Shown here: positions 1 to 6,272 of the stretch, in pieces | Layout of the letters: the number at the start of each line of letters is the position of its first letter | Numbering within the stretch: position 1 is the first letter of the stretch | From: Clostridia bacterium | GTDB taxonomy: Bacteria; Bacillota; Clostridia; Christensenellales; Borkfalkiaceae | Length of the DNA stretch: 13,170 nucleotides | NCBI GenBank assembly: GCA_017457345.1 | Contig: JAFTHR010000253.1 | Location: forward strand, 1-13,170 | Reading direction: 5' to 3' | Notes under the pieces: model-generated | The model's input: only the letters and a program-made list of their open reading frames with translations | Told to the model about the DNA's origin: nothing | The model's database searches: none | Made by a program: the position numbers and the translations under genes

Positions 1-40
1 GGGCGCGCCGCTAAAGGCGAAATTCCTGTCGACCGCACCA
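1..40 (+). other. Left-edge sequence, possibly the 3' end of a plus-strand gene
   Basis: This stretch is too short to identify. Plus frame 3 reads Ala-Arg-Arg and stops with TAA at 12-14. The strong hairpin terminator that follows at 41-76 would sit about 26 bases after that stop, a normal distance for a gene ending here and converging on the polysaccharide operon. Plus frames 1 and 2 stay open through the hairpin, so the frame choice rests on the terminator position alone. On the minus strand no start codon with a ribosome site is seen just upstream. The direction and identity of any gene here are therefore tentative. Confidence 0.25.
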
Positions 41-76
41 CGAAAAAAGGATGTCCAACAGGGCATCCTTTTTTCG
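41..76 (+). terminator. Strong, nearly symmetric rho-independent terminator
   Basis: The arm CGAAAAAAGGATGTCC (41-56) pairs with GGGCATCCTTTTTTCG (61-76) around the loop AACA. This gives a 16-pair stem with a single T-G wobble. The outer part is A/T, so it reads as a GC-containing hairpin followed by a T run on either strand and may work in both directions. Read on the plus strand it probably ends the gene leaving the left edge; read on the minus strand it would back up the operon terminator at 266-307. Confidence 0.85.
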
Positions 77-134
77 TTATACCGAAATCTCGACGGGAAT
101 TGAGTATGATAAGCAAATGTGCGTATTGATCGCT

Positions 135-173
135 CTCAAAAAACGCCGTTTTGCGATAGAATTATTTTTTGAG
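135..173. repeat. Imperfect hairpin in the intergenic stretch between the two terminators
   Basis: CTCAAAAAA (135-143) is the exact reverse complement of TTTTTTGAG (165-173), with a 21-base loop. An alternative nested fold pairs ATCGC (129-133) with GCGAT (153-157), and AAAAC with GTTTT inside it. The A/T-rich stem is weak. It could be a terminator remnant, part of a small repeat, or chance in A/T-rich DNA. Apart from this hairpin I see no promoter or gene I can support between 77 and 265. Confidence 0.3.
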
Positions 174-265
174 CCCGTATTTGCCTTTATTTATCGTGCG
201 TTTGGGTTTTACGGCTTCTTCCTTAGCGGAACGTATGTGCGGCAAAAAACACGCAAAAACAAGCT

Positions 266-307
266 AAAAACAAAACAAAAACAGCCGAGATGCTTTCTCG
301 GCTGTTT
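266..307 (-). terminator. Rho-independent terminator of the polysaccharide operon
   Basis: On the minus strand AAACAGCCGAGA (307 down to 296), loop AAGCA, then TCTCGGCTGTTT (290 down to 279) form a perfect 12-pair stem. It is followed by an interrupted T tract, TTGTTTTGTTTTT (278-266). The hairpin begins five bases after the stop codon of the wzy-like gene (313-315), so this is the end of the operon transcript. Read on the plus strand, the T tract after the stem is poor. Confidence 0.93.
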
Positions 308-312
308 GCTAT

Positions 313-1890
313 TTATTTTTCGTTTGTATTCGGCTTTTGCAGATCCTTTTCTTCGGGCTCTTTCGTTTGTTCTAATTTCTTACTGCCAAGATTTTCGGCA
401 AAGAGAAGCGCTGCGGAGTAGAAGAACACAGGGCCGATATTGAAAAGGTGGCAATCTAGCAAACTCATAGCCAAAAGGCAGATAAGAGCGATAGCGATAA
501 ACGATTTTTCGATCGTGCGGTTTTTATAAAAGAGAAAGATTGTTTGAACGCGGTGTACGCCGTACGCCACAAGCCCAACAACGCCGCAAGAAGCCAGCAG
601 TTGCACAACGGTGTTGTGCCAACGCGGCGGGAAGAAACTGCTAAACTGTTGCAGTTCCGAAAAATCCCAAGGGGCGAAGTCGCTAGGATAAAACGATTCA
701 CCAAAGAAAGGATATTTCGCAAAGACTTTAAAGCCTTCCTTATAAATGGTAAAGCGGTTGGAATCGTTAAACAAAAGCAAGAAATCTTCAAAGGAGTCAA
801 TTTCAGGAAGATGTTCTGGATTCAAAAGACCGGGGATGGACTCGAACAACCGCGTAAAAATCTGTTCGAAAATAAAGAATGCGACAAGGCAGGCGCCGAT
901 AACAGAAAGGGTGGCCACAAGGAAAACAACCCGTCGTTCGCTCTTAAAGCCCGCATAGATAAGGGAGAGCATAAACGCGATTGCCGCGCCGAGTATAGAG
1001 CCGCGAGAGCAGGTGAACACGGTAGCAACCACAAAGAACGAAGCAAGGAGCACGAACCAGTAGCCGTGTTTATGGGAAACGGCGAGATACCAAGCAAAAG
1101 GTATACCGAGCGCAATCATAGCGCCCACGTTATTATACATTCCCCAACCCGTGTAAATATGCGCGCGAAGGATGTTTCTTCCAACTACTTCGCCGTTTAC
1201 AACGGTATCGACAATCACTTTTTGAGTGAGATAAACGTGCGCAAGTTGCCCGACTACGGTTAAGGAAACGATAACGGCAAACCACGCAAAAAAGCGTTTA
1301 TTTACCTTATCCCATTGAATCGTTGCCGAGAACAGGAAATAGAGAAGGAACAAAGAAAGGAATTGCAAAAGGGAAAATAAAAGGTTTTTCCAAACGATTT
1401 CAGCGTAGTGAGCGCTACCGATCCCCGAAAGGCAATAAGCCGCGCCGAGCACCAAAAAACCGATTGTTAAGTAGCGTTTTTGGGTAAACAGTTTTTTAAA
1501 GCCCATATTTTTATCGGTGGCAATGCGGAGAATTAAGGCAATTACGGCAAGAGCCGCAAGAATTAAAATAGTAATTCCGCCTGCGCCGTAAAAAATGGAA
1601 GTTTCCGCTTTTCCTGGATTATTCCCCGCCGAAGGGGAGATATAGCAAAAGACGAATAACGGCAGGATAGGTAAGAAGTCTTCGCCAAATAAAGAGACGT
1701 AGAAAACGAAAAGAATCACCAATCCGTAAAAGAAGAGTTCCAAGGCAAACACGTAAGATAGGAGCGTGCAAAAGCCCAGCACGGCGAGAAACCAAGGCGA
1801 CGCGCAAAATCCGTTTATTGCGCGCACGGGGTTAGACGTTCTTGCTGCGGCAAGCCAAGAGATGAAATTCGGTTTTTGAGTGCGATTCAT
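313..1890 (-). CDS. wzy: O-antigen polymerase-like integral membrane protein (Wzy/O-antigen ligase superfamily)
   Basis: Last gene of the operon, 525 residues, with about 12 to 14 hydrophobic segments spread from residue 32 to 498. The family signature is visible: a segment starting at Ser-Arg-Gly-Ser (295-298); a large, probably extracytoplasmic loop (about 343-425) with Asn-Arg-Phe (378-380) and a Lys-Tyr-Pro-Phe-Phe-Gly motif (392-397); and Trp-His-Asn (424-426) just before the next membrane segment, the usual place of the conserved His of this superfamily. Such proteins join lipid-linked repeat units (Wzy) or transfer glycans to an acceptor (WaaL). Its position directly after the flippase favours Wzy, but sequence alone does not separate the two roles, and the operon holds a second protein of this type. 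The tail (501-525) is hydrophilic and Lys/Glu-rich. Its ATG lies 20 bases after the flippase stop and the ribosome site is weak (a GGA 11 bases upstream), so expression may depend on read-through from upstream genes. Confidence 0.85.
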   Translation of the reverse strand: MNRTQKPNFISWLAAARTSNPVRAINGFCASPWFLAVLGFCTLLSYVFALELFFYGLVILFVFYVSLFGEDFLPILPLFVFCYISPSAGNNPGKAETSIFYGAGGITILILAALAVIALILRIATDKNMGFKKLFTQKRYLTIGFLVLGAAYCLSGIGSAHYAEIVWKNLLFSLLQFLSLFLLYFLFSATIQWDKVNKRFFAWFAVIVSLTVVGQLAHVYLTQKVIVDTVVNGEVVGRNILRAHIYTGWGMYNNVGAMIALGIPFAWYLAVSHKHGYWFVLLASFFVVATVFTCSRGSILGAAIAFMLSLIYAGFKSERRVVFLVATLSVIGACLVAFFIFEQIFTRLFESIPGLLNPEHLPEIDSFEDFLLLFNDSNRFTIYKEGFKVFAKYPFFGESFYPSDFAPWDFSELQQFSSFFPPRWHNTVVQLLASCGVVGLVAYGVHRVQTIFLFYKNRTIEKSFIAIALICLLAMSLLDCHLFNIGPVFFYSAALLFAENLGSKKLEQTKEPEEKDLQKPNTNEK

Positions 1891-1910
1891 AGGTGAGAAT
1901 ATCCGTTAAG

Positions 1911-3323
1911 TTATTTTTTTCTTAATTTAGAAAGCAAGTTTTTAAAAAACCCCAAAATAGTTTTATAATAGAGCGCGGCGTAGATAAGTAGTGCACCCGC
2001 GTATACGGCGCACCCGATCCAAAGGGAACAATATCTTGCGGCAAAGATAAATATCGCCGTCATAAAAAGTTCCACGATAAACGGCGCAACGCGCTTTTTT
2101 TGGATGATGCTACGCACAACGAGTTCGGAAGAGGCGGCGGCGAGCATAATGGTTGCAATTAAGCCGAATAAAATGAATTCAAGGCTACTGAACGCATACG
2201 CGCCGAGCAGGAATAAAACGATTCCCACGGCAACCGAACTCATATTGATAACGAGCATTAATTTTTCTTTTCGGTAAACTTTTAAATAATTATTCGTGAG
2301 TAGGTTGTTTTTGGAAGAGAACACGATAAGCGGCAACAAAATGCCAAGATAAACCAAACTCTCTGCGTAGTTTGGAAGCCACTTATTGAGTAGCCAACAA
2401 CCCGGGAAATACGCGATTAACACCAAGAACAAAAGGGGCATTATCATATCCCGTATTTTTTCGAACAATTCAGGATACTCTTCTTCTTTCATCCGTTTTA
2501 AAGAAGGGAAGAGCACAACGCTAATCGCTGTGACGAAGGCAAGGAACAGGTTTGCCACGCTAAACGAAAAGGCGAGTTTGCCGAACACGAGTTCGTCCCA
2601 ACGCCATTGAATTACCATTTTCGCGCCGCCTACGATAAGCATAGAAGAAAGGTTAGAAACCATTAAAAAAGCGCCGGAAGAAACGTTTGCCCAAGCCTCT
2701 TTCATTGTTTCTTTAAAGGATAATCCCCTACCCAGGTACAAGCCTTTATTAAAGAACGAAGCGGCGAATGAAGAGAGAAGTTCGCTTGCTAAATCCGCCA
2801 AGCAGAACCAGTAGAAATCGTGAAGACCAAACAGCAGGCAGGCAACGATAAGAAGTCCGTATAAAAGCCGTTGTGCAATTACGAGCGCGGCATACCCGTT
2901 GATGCGGTTCGTTAATTGAAAAGTGTACGAAGTATAGGCAAAATAATTTTTAATCACAATGCCTATGGAAACCAAAAACGCAACCAAAAGGTAATCGCCG
3001 CCGAGCAAGAAAGAAGATACGAGACAGGCTAAAACGGCAATCGTGCTCGTGCCTGCCATAAGAACGAGAAATTGCGAACGAAGGCGGGGTTTATCCAACT
3101 GGTCGAAGTCGTACTGCGAGTATCTTAAAACCAGCCCGTCCGTTAACCCAAAATGAAAGAGCCCTACGTACCCGTAATAGAGCAAAAACACCTGCCAGTA
3201 GGAGTACTCTAAATCGGGGATATATTTGGGTACGATAATCCCTACCACAAAACCGGCGAGCAGAGAAACTGCTTGCGCTAAAAGTGATAGAATTAAGTTT
3301 TTTGCGAGTTTCGTTTGTTTCAT
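1911..3323 (-). CDS. wzx: Wzx-type oligosaccharide flippase (MOP superfamily)
   Basis: A 470-residue, very hydrophobic protein in which about 14 membrane segments can be drawn (first 9-32, last about 434-453), the usual size and layout of polysaccharide flippases. The N-terminus, with a short basic start, Asn-Leu at 9-10 and then a Gly-rich helix ending Ile-Val-Pro-Lys-Tyr-Ile (30-35), is typical of the family. Charged loops separate the halves (about 275-292), and the C-terminus ends in a basic Lys-Leu-Arg-Lys-Lys, consistent with a cytoplasmic end. Its expected role is to flip the undecaprenyl-linked repeat unit to the outer face of the membrane. The ATG starts seven bases after the acetyltransferase stop, and no clear Shine-Dalgarno sequence is seen, so translation is probably coupled to that gene. 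Substrate cannot be deduced. Confidence 0.9.
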   Translation of the reverse strand: MKQTKLAKNLILSLLAQAVSLLAGFVVGIIVPKYIPDLEYSYWQVFLLYYGYVGLFHFGLTDGLVLRYSQYDFDQLDKPRLRSQFLVLMAGTSTIAVLACLVSSFLLGGDYLLVAFLVSIGIVIKNYFAYTSYTFQLTNRINGYAALVIAQRLLYGLLIVACLLFGLHDFYWFCLADLASELLSSFAASFFNKGLYLGRGLSFKETMKEAWANVSSGAFLMVSNLSSMLIVGGAKMVIQWRWDELVFGKLAFSFSVANLFLAFVTAISVVLFPSLKRMKEEEYPELFEKIRDMIMPLLFLVLIAYFPGCWLLNKWLPNYAESLVYLGILLPLIVFSSKNNLLTNNYLKVYRKEKLMLVINMSSVAVGIVLFLLGAYAFSSLEFILFGLIATIMLAAASSELVVRSIIQKKRVAPFIVELFMTAIFIFAARYCSLWIGCAVYAGALLIYAALYYKTILGFFKNLLSKLRKK

Positions 3324-3330
3324 TTTAAAA

Positions 3331-4002
3331 TCAAATAGTTATGCAGGAATTGATTTGTGCAATAACGCTTTCCAAGTTTTCTTCCGTTATTTGTTGTTTG
3401 CAACAAGCAGAATTTCTAATTTTTAAAGGGTCTACGTTCTCTAACGAAACGCTAGTGAGTTTTTCAATGATTTCTGCGGAGAAACGATAGCGGAGCAATT
3501 TATTATAGCCACCTACAACGGCGTAGGGGGGGACGTCTTTACTAATCACGCTTCCAGCGGCAATCACAGCCCCTTTGCCGATACGCACGCCCGAAAGGAT
3601 CATTGCGCCGTAGCCGATCCACACGTCGTCTTCCAACACGATTTCACCTTTGGAAAAAGCGTCTACTTCTTTTTCTCCGTAATAGGCAACGAACGGGAAG
3701 GTGGAAAAACGCTTATAATCGTGTTCACCGCTCAAAATAAAATGCACGTTTTCGGCAATGGAGCAGTAGTTTCCAATGGTCAGTTTTTCGTTTTGCGCCT
3801 TATAAGCGTGTACGGTTAAAGCGCCGTACGTTTCCTTTCCCACGCTAACTTTTTCCATCGGGAAAAGGTTTTCGGCGCGTGTGTGGTTGTGGCGATTATG
3901 CGCCTTCCATTTGGCTTTGAAAAACGCTAGTTTCCACGTGCGTTTCACGTTCGCCAAAAGATTTTTTATAAAATAAAGCAAAGTCAATAACGTTTTTTTC
4001 AA
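3331..4002 (-). CDS. CatB-type hexapeptide-repeat O-acetyltransferase, TTG start
   Basis: The left-handed beta-helix pattern of the xenobiotic acyltransferase (CatB/LbH) family is clear. Numbering from the TTG at 4002, Gly-Glu-His-Asp at 92-95 holds the probable catalytic His94. The repeats Ile-Val-Leu-Glu-Asp-Asp-Val-Trp-Ile-Gly and following (about 121-160) lead to Val-Pro-Pro-Tyr-Ala-Val-Val-Gly-Gly (157-165), where acetyl-CoA binds in relatives. It probably O-acetylates a sugar of the repeat unit in the cytoplasm. The start is chosen at TTG 4000-4002, giving 223 residues, because AGGAG lies exactly seven bases upstream. The longer reading from TTG at 4032 adds ten residues but has no ribosome site. 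The first 40 or so residues are basic and partly hydrophobic (a Leu-rich stretch at about 4-16) and could associate with the membrane. The target sugar is unknown. Confidence 0.88.
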   Translation of the reverse strand: MKKTLLTLLYFIKNLLANVKRTWKLAFFKAKWKAHNRHNHTRAENLFPMEKVSVGKETYGALTVHAYKAQNEKLTIGNYCSIAENVHFILSGEHDYKRFSTFPFVAYYGEKEVDAFSKGEIVLEDDVWIGYGAMILSGVRIGKGAVIAAGSVISKDVPPYAVVGGYNKLLRYRFSAEIIEKLTSVSLENVDPLKIRNSACCKQQITEENLESVIAQINSCITI

Positions 4003-4008
4003 CTTTTT

Positions 4009-4014
4009 ACTCCT
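4009..4014 (-). promoter_or_regulatory. Ribosome binding site that fixes the acetyltransferase start
   Basis: On the minus strand AGGAGT (4014 to 4009) precedes TTG at 4002-4000, with seven bases between AGGAG and the start codon. It lies inside the 39-base gap after the iron-sulfur protein gene. Its place downstream of the alternative TTG at 4032 rules against that longer start. Confidence 0.75.
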
Positions 4015-4041
4015 AAACTTTATCGTCGCCAAAAAAGTAAA

Positions 4042-5148
4042 TTATTTTTTAATGCCCAAAGCAAAGGCAACGCGTTTTAATTTTTGTTTCAAACATTTTT
4101 TGGGAAGACATAAAAATACGGCACGGTCAAACGATTTCCCTTTCGCAATCAAAGCAAAAAACTTTTCACGGTTTTTCGGTTTTTGCGAAGGGTGATTTAA
4201 TTGCCCGTTGTGCTCTAACGCCGATTCTAAATCTACGTCTAAAAGGGTTAAATCACAACGGGAAAGAAGTTCTTTTCCGCGCTCCGTGTTGCAAGCGATT
4301 AACGAAACGCCCTTTCTTTGTTCTTGTTTTTCAAGCGAACTCCCCCAGGAATCCCCTAAAGTGATATCCCCAACGCGGTTCGTTTGCGCGTACTTGCAAG
4401 CATAGCAGTTCTCCGTAAAAAACAATCCCGATAAAAAGCCGAGAGAGTATTTGTCCGTTTCACCTTTGAGCGGTTTTAATCCTTTGGCGGATACGTTGTA
4501 CGAGTGGCTGTTTCGAAAGGCAACGTCGTTTAAATCGTTCAAAGATTTTTGTTGTTGGGATAAGAATAGTTCCAAAGTTTTCGGCGCGGGCGTGCCGTGG
4601 CAAATGAGATCCACGCACGTTAGCGTTTGTTGCAACGCCGCGGGCAAAAAGGTTTGCAGTCCGCCCACTTGGCAGGGCAAACCGATAAAGAGCACGTTCC
4701 GTTTTTCCTTTAAGTAGTGTTCTATTTTTTTGTATACGCCTAAGGGATTGCTCTTCACGTATTTCGAGCCTTTAAAGGCGGGCAATTCTTCCCCTTTTTC
4801 CGCAAAGGAGAAACCGAAAACGCCGTTTTTAAAAGCACAGGAACAAACCACGCCCCCTTCGGCTAAAAATTGTTCGATAAGCGCCGAGGCAATCCCGCCG
4901 GAGGTGGAGGCTTTCCGCATTTCTTGGTTGTTCACCCAACCCTGTTTCCAAACGAGCGGGGTAAAAAACTGCGGCGCATGATTGTTTTGGCATTTACGAA
5001 AGCAAGCGTTGCAATGAATACATTTTTCTTCGTCTATCACGGCGTTATACGCTTGGACGTCTTCGTGCACGGAAACGGCTTGCACGGGGCAAATTTCCAC
5101 GCACGCCATACAACCCACGCAGGAGTTTTTAGCGCAAACAGTTTTCAT
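4042..5148 (-). CDS. FrhB-like (coenzyme F420 hydrogenase/dehydrogenase beta subunit) iron-sulfur protein
   Basis: A 368-residue protein with two N-terminal [4Fe-4S] ferredoxin motifs: Cys10-13-16-20 followed by Pro, and Cys43-46-49-53. Then comes the FrhB-type domain: Ser-Thr-Ser-Gly-Gly-Ile (81-86), Lys-Gly-Ser-Lys-Tyr-Val (126-131), Gly-Leu-Pro-Cys-Gln (156-160), Ile-Cys-His-Gly-Thr (182-186), a Cys248-x2-Cys251 pair and Gly-Asp-Ser-Trp-Gly (265-269). Enzymes of this superfamily bind flavin and pass electrons between iron-sulfur centres and F420 or other partners. Stand-alone versions occur in polysaccharide clusters of anaerobes, often next to pyruvyl transferases, and their reaction there is, to my knowledge, not established. 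Here it starts three bases after the pyruvyl transferase stop, with GGAG inside the end of that gene. All the cluster cysteines are present, so it looks functional. A redox step on a sugar or on a pyruvyl-type substituent is inference only. Confidence 0.9.
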   Translation of the reverse strand: MKTVCAKNSCVGCMACVEICPVQAVSVHEDVQAYNAVIDEEKCIHCNACFRKCQNNHAPQFFTPLVWKQGWVNNQEMRKASTSGGIASALIEQFLAEGGVVCSCAFKNGVFGFSFAEKGEELPAFKGSKYVKSNPLGVYKKIEHYLKEKRNVLFIGLPCQVGGLQTFLPAALQQTLTCVDLICHGTPAPKTLELFLSQQQKSLNDLNDVAFRNSHSYNVSAKGLKPLKGETDKYSLGFLSGLFFTENCYACKYAQTNRVGDITLGDSWGSSLEKQEQRKGVSLIACNTERGKELLSRCDLTLLDVDLESALEHNGQLNHPSQKPKNREKFFALIAKGKSFDRAVFLCLPKKCLKQKLKRVAFALGIKK

Positions 5149-5151
5149 TGA

Positions 5152-6270
5152 TTATTTCTCCAGTTTTTCGAGATTTTTCGATAACGTGTTCAAACTATCC
5201 ATCCTAGCCTTTTCAAGAATAGAGTTCACCTTTTCGTAGTCAATCGGCGTGGTTGCAATTTCAAGCGGGGCGGCCTCGTTATGAGCGAACGCGCGATCGG
5301 ACAAGCCGACGAGCGAGAGCAAATCGGTAATTCGCTCGTGGGTGGTGGGGGGCAACACGTCTACGAACTGTCTATTAAAAATTAAGGAAAACACGGTAGC
5401 ATGGAAGGAATCGGTGACCACGCATTGCGCGTTTTTAAAGATAGACAAAACCTTTTTTGGATCGGCAAGCAGTTTGCAATGCCCTTGTTTTAACAAATCG
5501 TAAATAGAAGTGGAAACGCGAATCATTTTCCAGCCCTTTTCTTTGGCAAGGTTTTTTGCGTATCGTTCTAGCGTTTTGTTTCTGCGCAAATGATACACGA
5601 GAAGATAGGGTTTTTCTTTGATTTCCACGTTCGCAAATTCCTGCCAAAAAGCAGGGTTTACGGTTAACGTGGGATCCAACACGTGCTCGGCAGGGTAAGG
5701 CGTGTGGGTTAAAATAAGTTCCACGCCGCTTTGTTCGCGCACGGTGATAAAGGAAAACTTTTTGAGTTGCTCGTTTAAAGAAGCAAAGTACTCGCTAGGA
5801 AAATCCGTTCTGCCAAAACTAGAAGAATAGGCAAAGCATACGTCTCCTTCTTTTGCAAAATTTAGGAAATAGTTAGAATCTATCGTTTTTTCGTCGGAAA
5901 TATATCCCCACAACTGGTCGCTTCCGGAGCAAAGGTAAGAATTTGAAAAATCGTACTCACGCAATTCTTTGGTAGAAGAAAGGCGCTTGGTCATTTTCAA
6001 GTACTTGTTTCGAAAAGAATGAAATTTTGCTCTTTTTAAAATTTGGTCAGGCAATTTGGCAAGCCAAAAAATCACGCGCTTTATAGGGTTTTTAGAAAAC
6101 TTTTTTGCAAAGTGCGTATTTTGTGGGAGCAACGTTTCCGTGGTTGAAACGTAGTCGATAATAGTTGACTCATAACCAAAATCTTCAAAAATTTTTATAC
6201 TAGAAATAGATTGTAAAAGCGAGCCGTAATTTGGGATAAAATGGCGAGTGATAATGTGAACGTTTTTCAT
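5152..6270 (-). CDS. Polysaccharide pyruvyl transferase family protein
   Basis: A 372-residue soluble protein with the pyruvyl transferase (CsaB/PssM/WcaK) pattern. It has Asn-Tyr-Gly-Ser-Leu-Leu-Gln (14-20) in the N-terminal nucleotide-fold half, Ser-Gly-Ser-Asp-Gln-Leu-Trp (115-121), Ser-Ser-Ser-Phe-Gly (149-153), Val-Arg-Glu-Gln-Ser-Gly (177-182), Val-Leu-Asp-Pro-Thr-Leu (197-202), and Val-Thr-Asp-Ser-Phe-His-Ala-Thr (285-292). The last is the C-terminal motif with the conserved Ser-Phe-His. Family members move a pyruvyl group from phosphoenolpyruvate onto a sugar as a ketal, giving the glycan a negative charge. The gene starts two bases after the fusion gene, with AAAGG five bases or so upstream of ATG. 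Many relatives in glycan clusters are annotated only by homology, so the exact donor and acceptor are unproven. Confidence 0.92.
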   Translation of the reverse strand: MKNVHIITRHFIPNYGSLLQSISSIKIFEDFGYESTIIDYVSTTETLLPQNTHFAKKFSKNPIKRVIFWLAKLPDQILKRAKFHSFRNKYLKMTKRLSSTKELREYDFSNSYLCSGSDQLWGYISDEKTIDSNYFLNFAKEGDVCFAYSSSFGRTDFPSEYFASLNEQLKKFSFITVREQSGVELILTHTPYPAEHVLDPTLTVNPAFWQEFANVEIKEKPYLLVYHLRRNKTLERYAKNLAKEKGWKMIRVSTSIYDLLKQGHCKLLADPKKVLSIFKNAQCVVTDSFHATVFSLIFNRQFVDVLPPTTHERITDLLSLVGLSDRAFAHNEAAPLEIATTPIDYEKVNSILEKARMDSLNTLSKNLEKLEK

Positions 6271-6272
6271 AA

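Noticed and set aside
2..33. AscI-like GGCGCGCC (2-9) and SalI-like GTCGAC (28-33) sites close together, suggesting vector sequence
   Set aside because: No other vector or linker sequence follows. The bases run straight into a natural-looking terminator, so chance is the simpler explanation.
51..443. A 130-codon open frame on the plus strand at the left edge
   Set aside because: It starts inside the hairpin at 41-76, runs through the second terminator at 279-307 and into the 3' end of the wzy-like gene. No ribosome site or protein family is seen.
544..1263. A 239-codon open frame on the plus strand, opposite the wzy-like gene
   Set aside because: It is antisense to a well supported membrane protein, is very basic with no recognisable motif, and has no ribosome site. 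It is a reading shadow.
4870..5151. A plus-strand open frame opposite the iron-sulfur motifs
   Set aside because: It is antisense to the conserved ferredoxin cysteines and lacks any motif or ribosome site.
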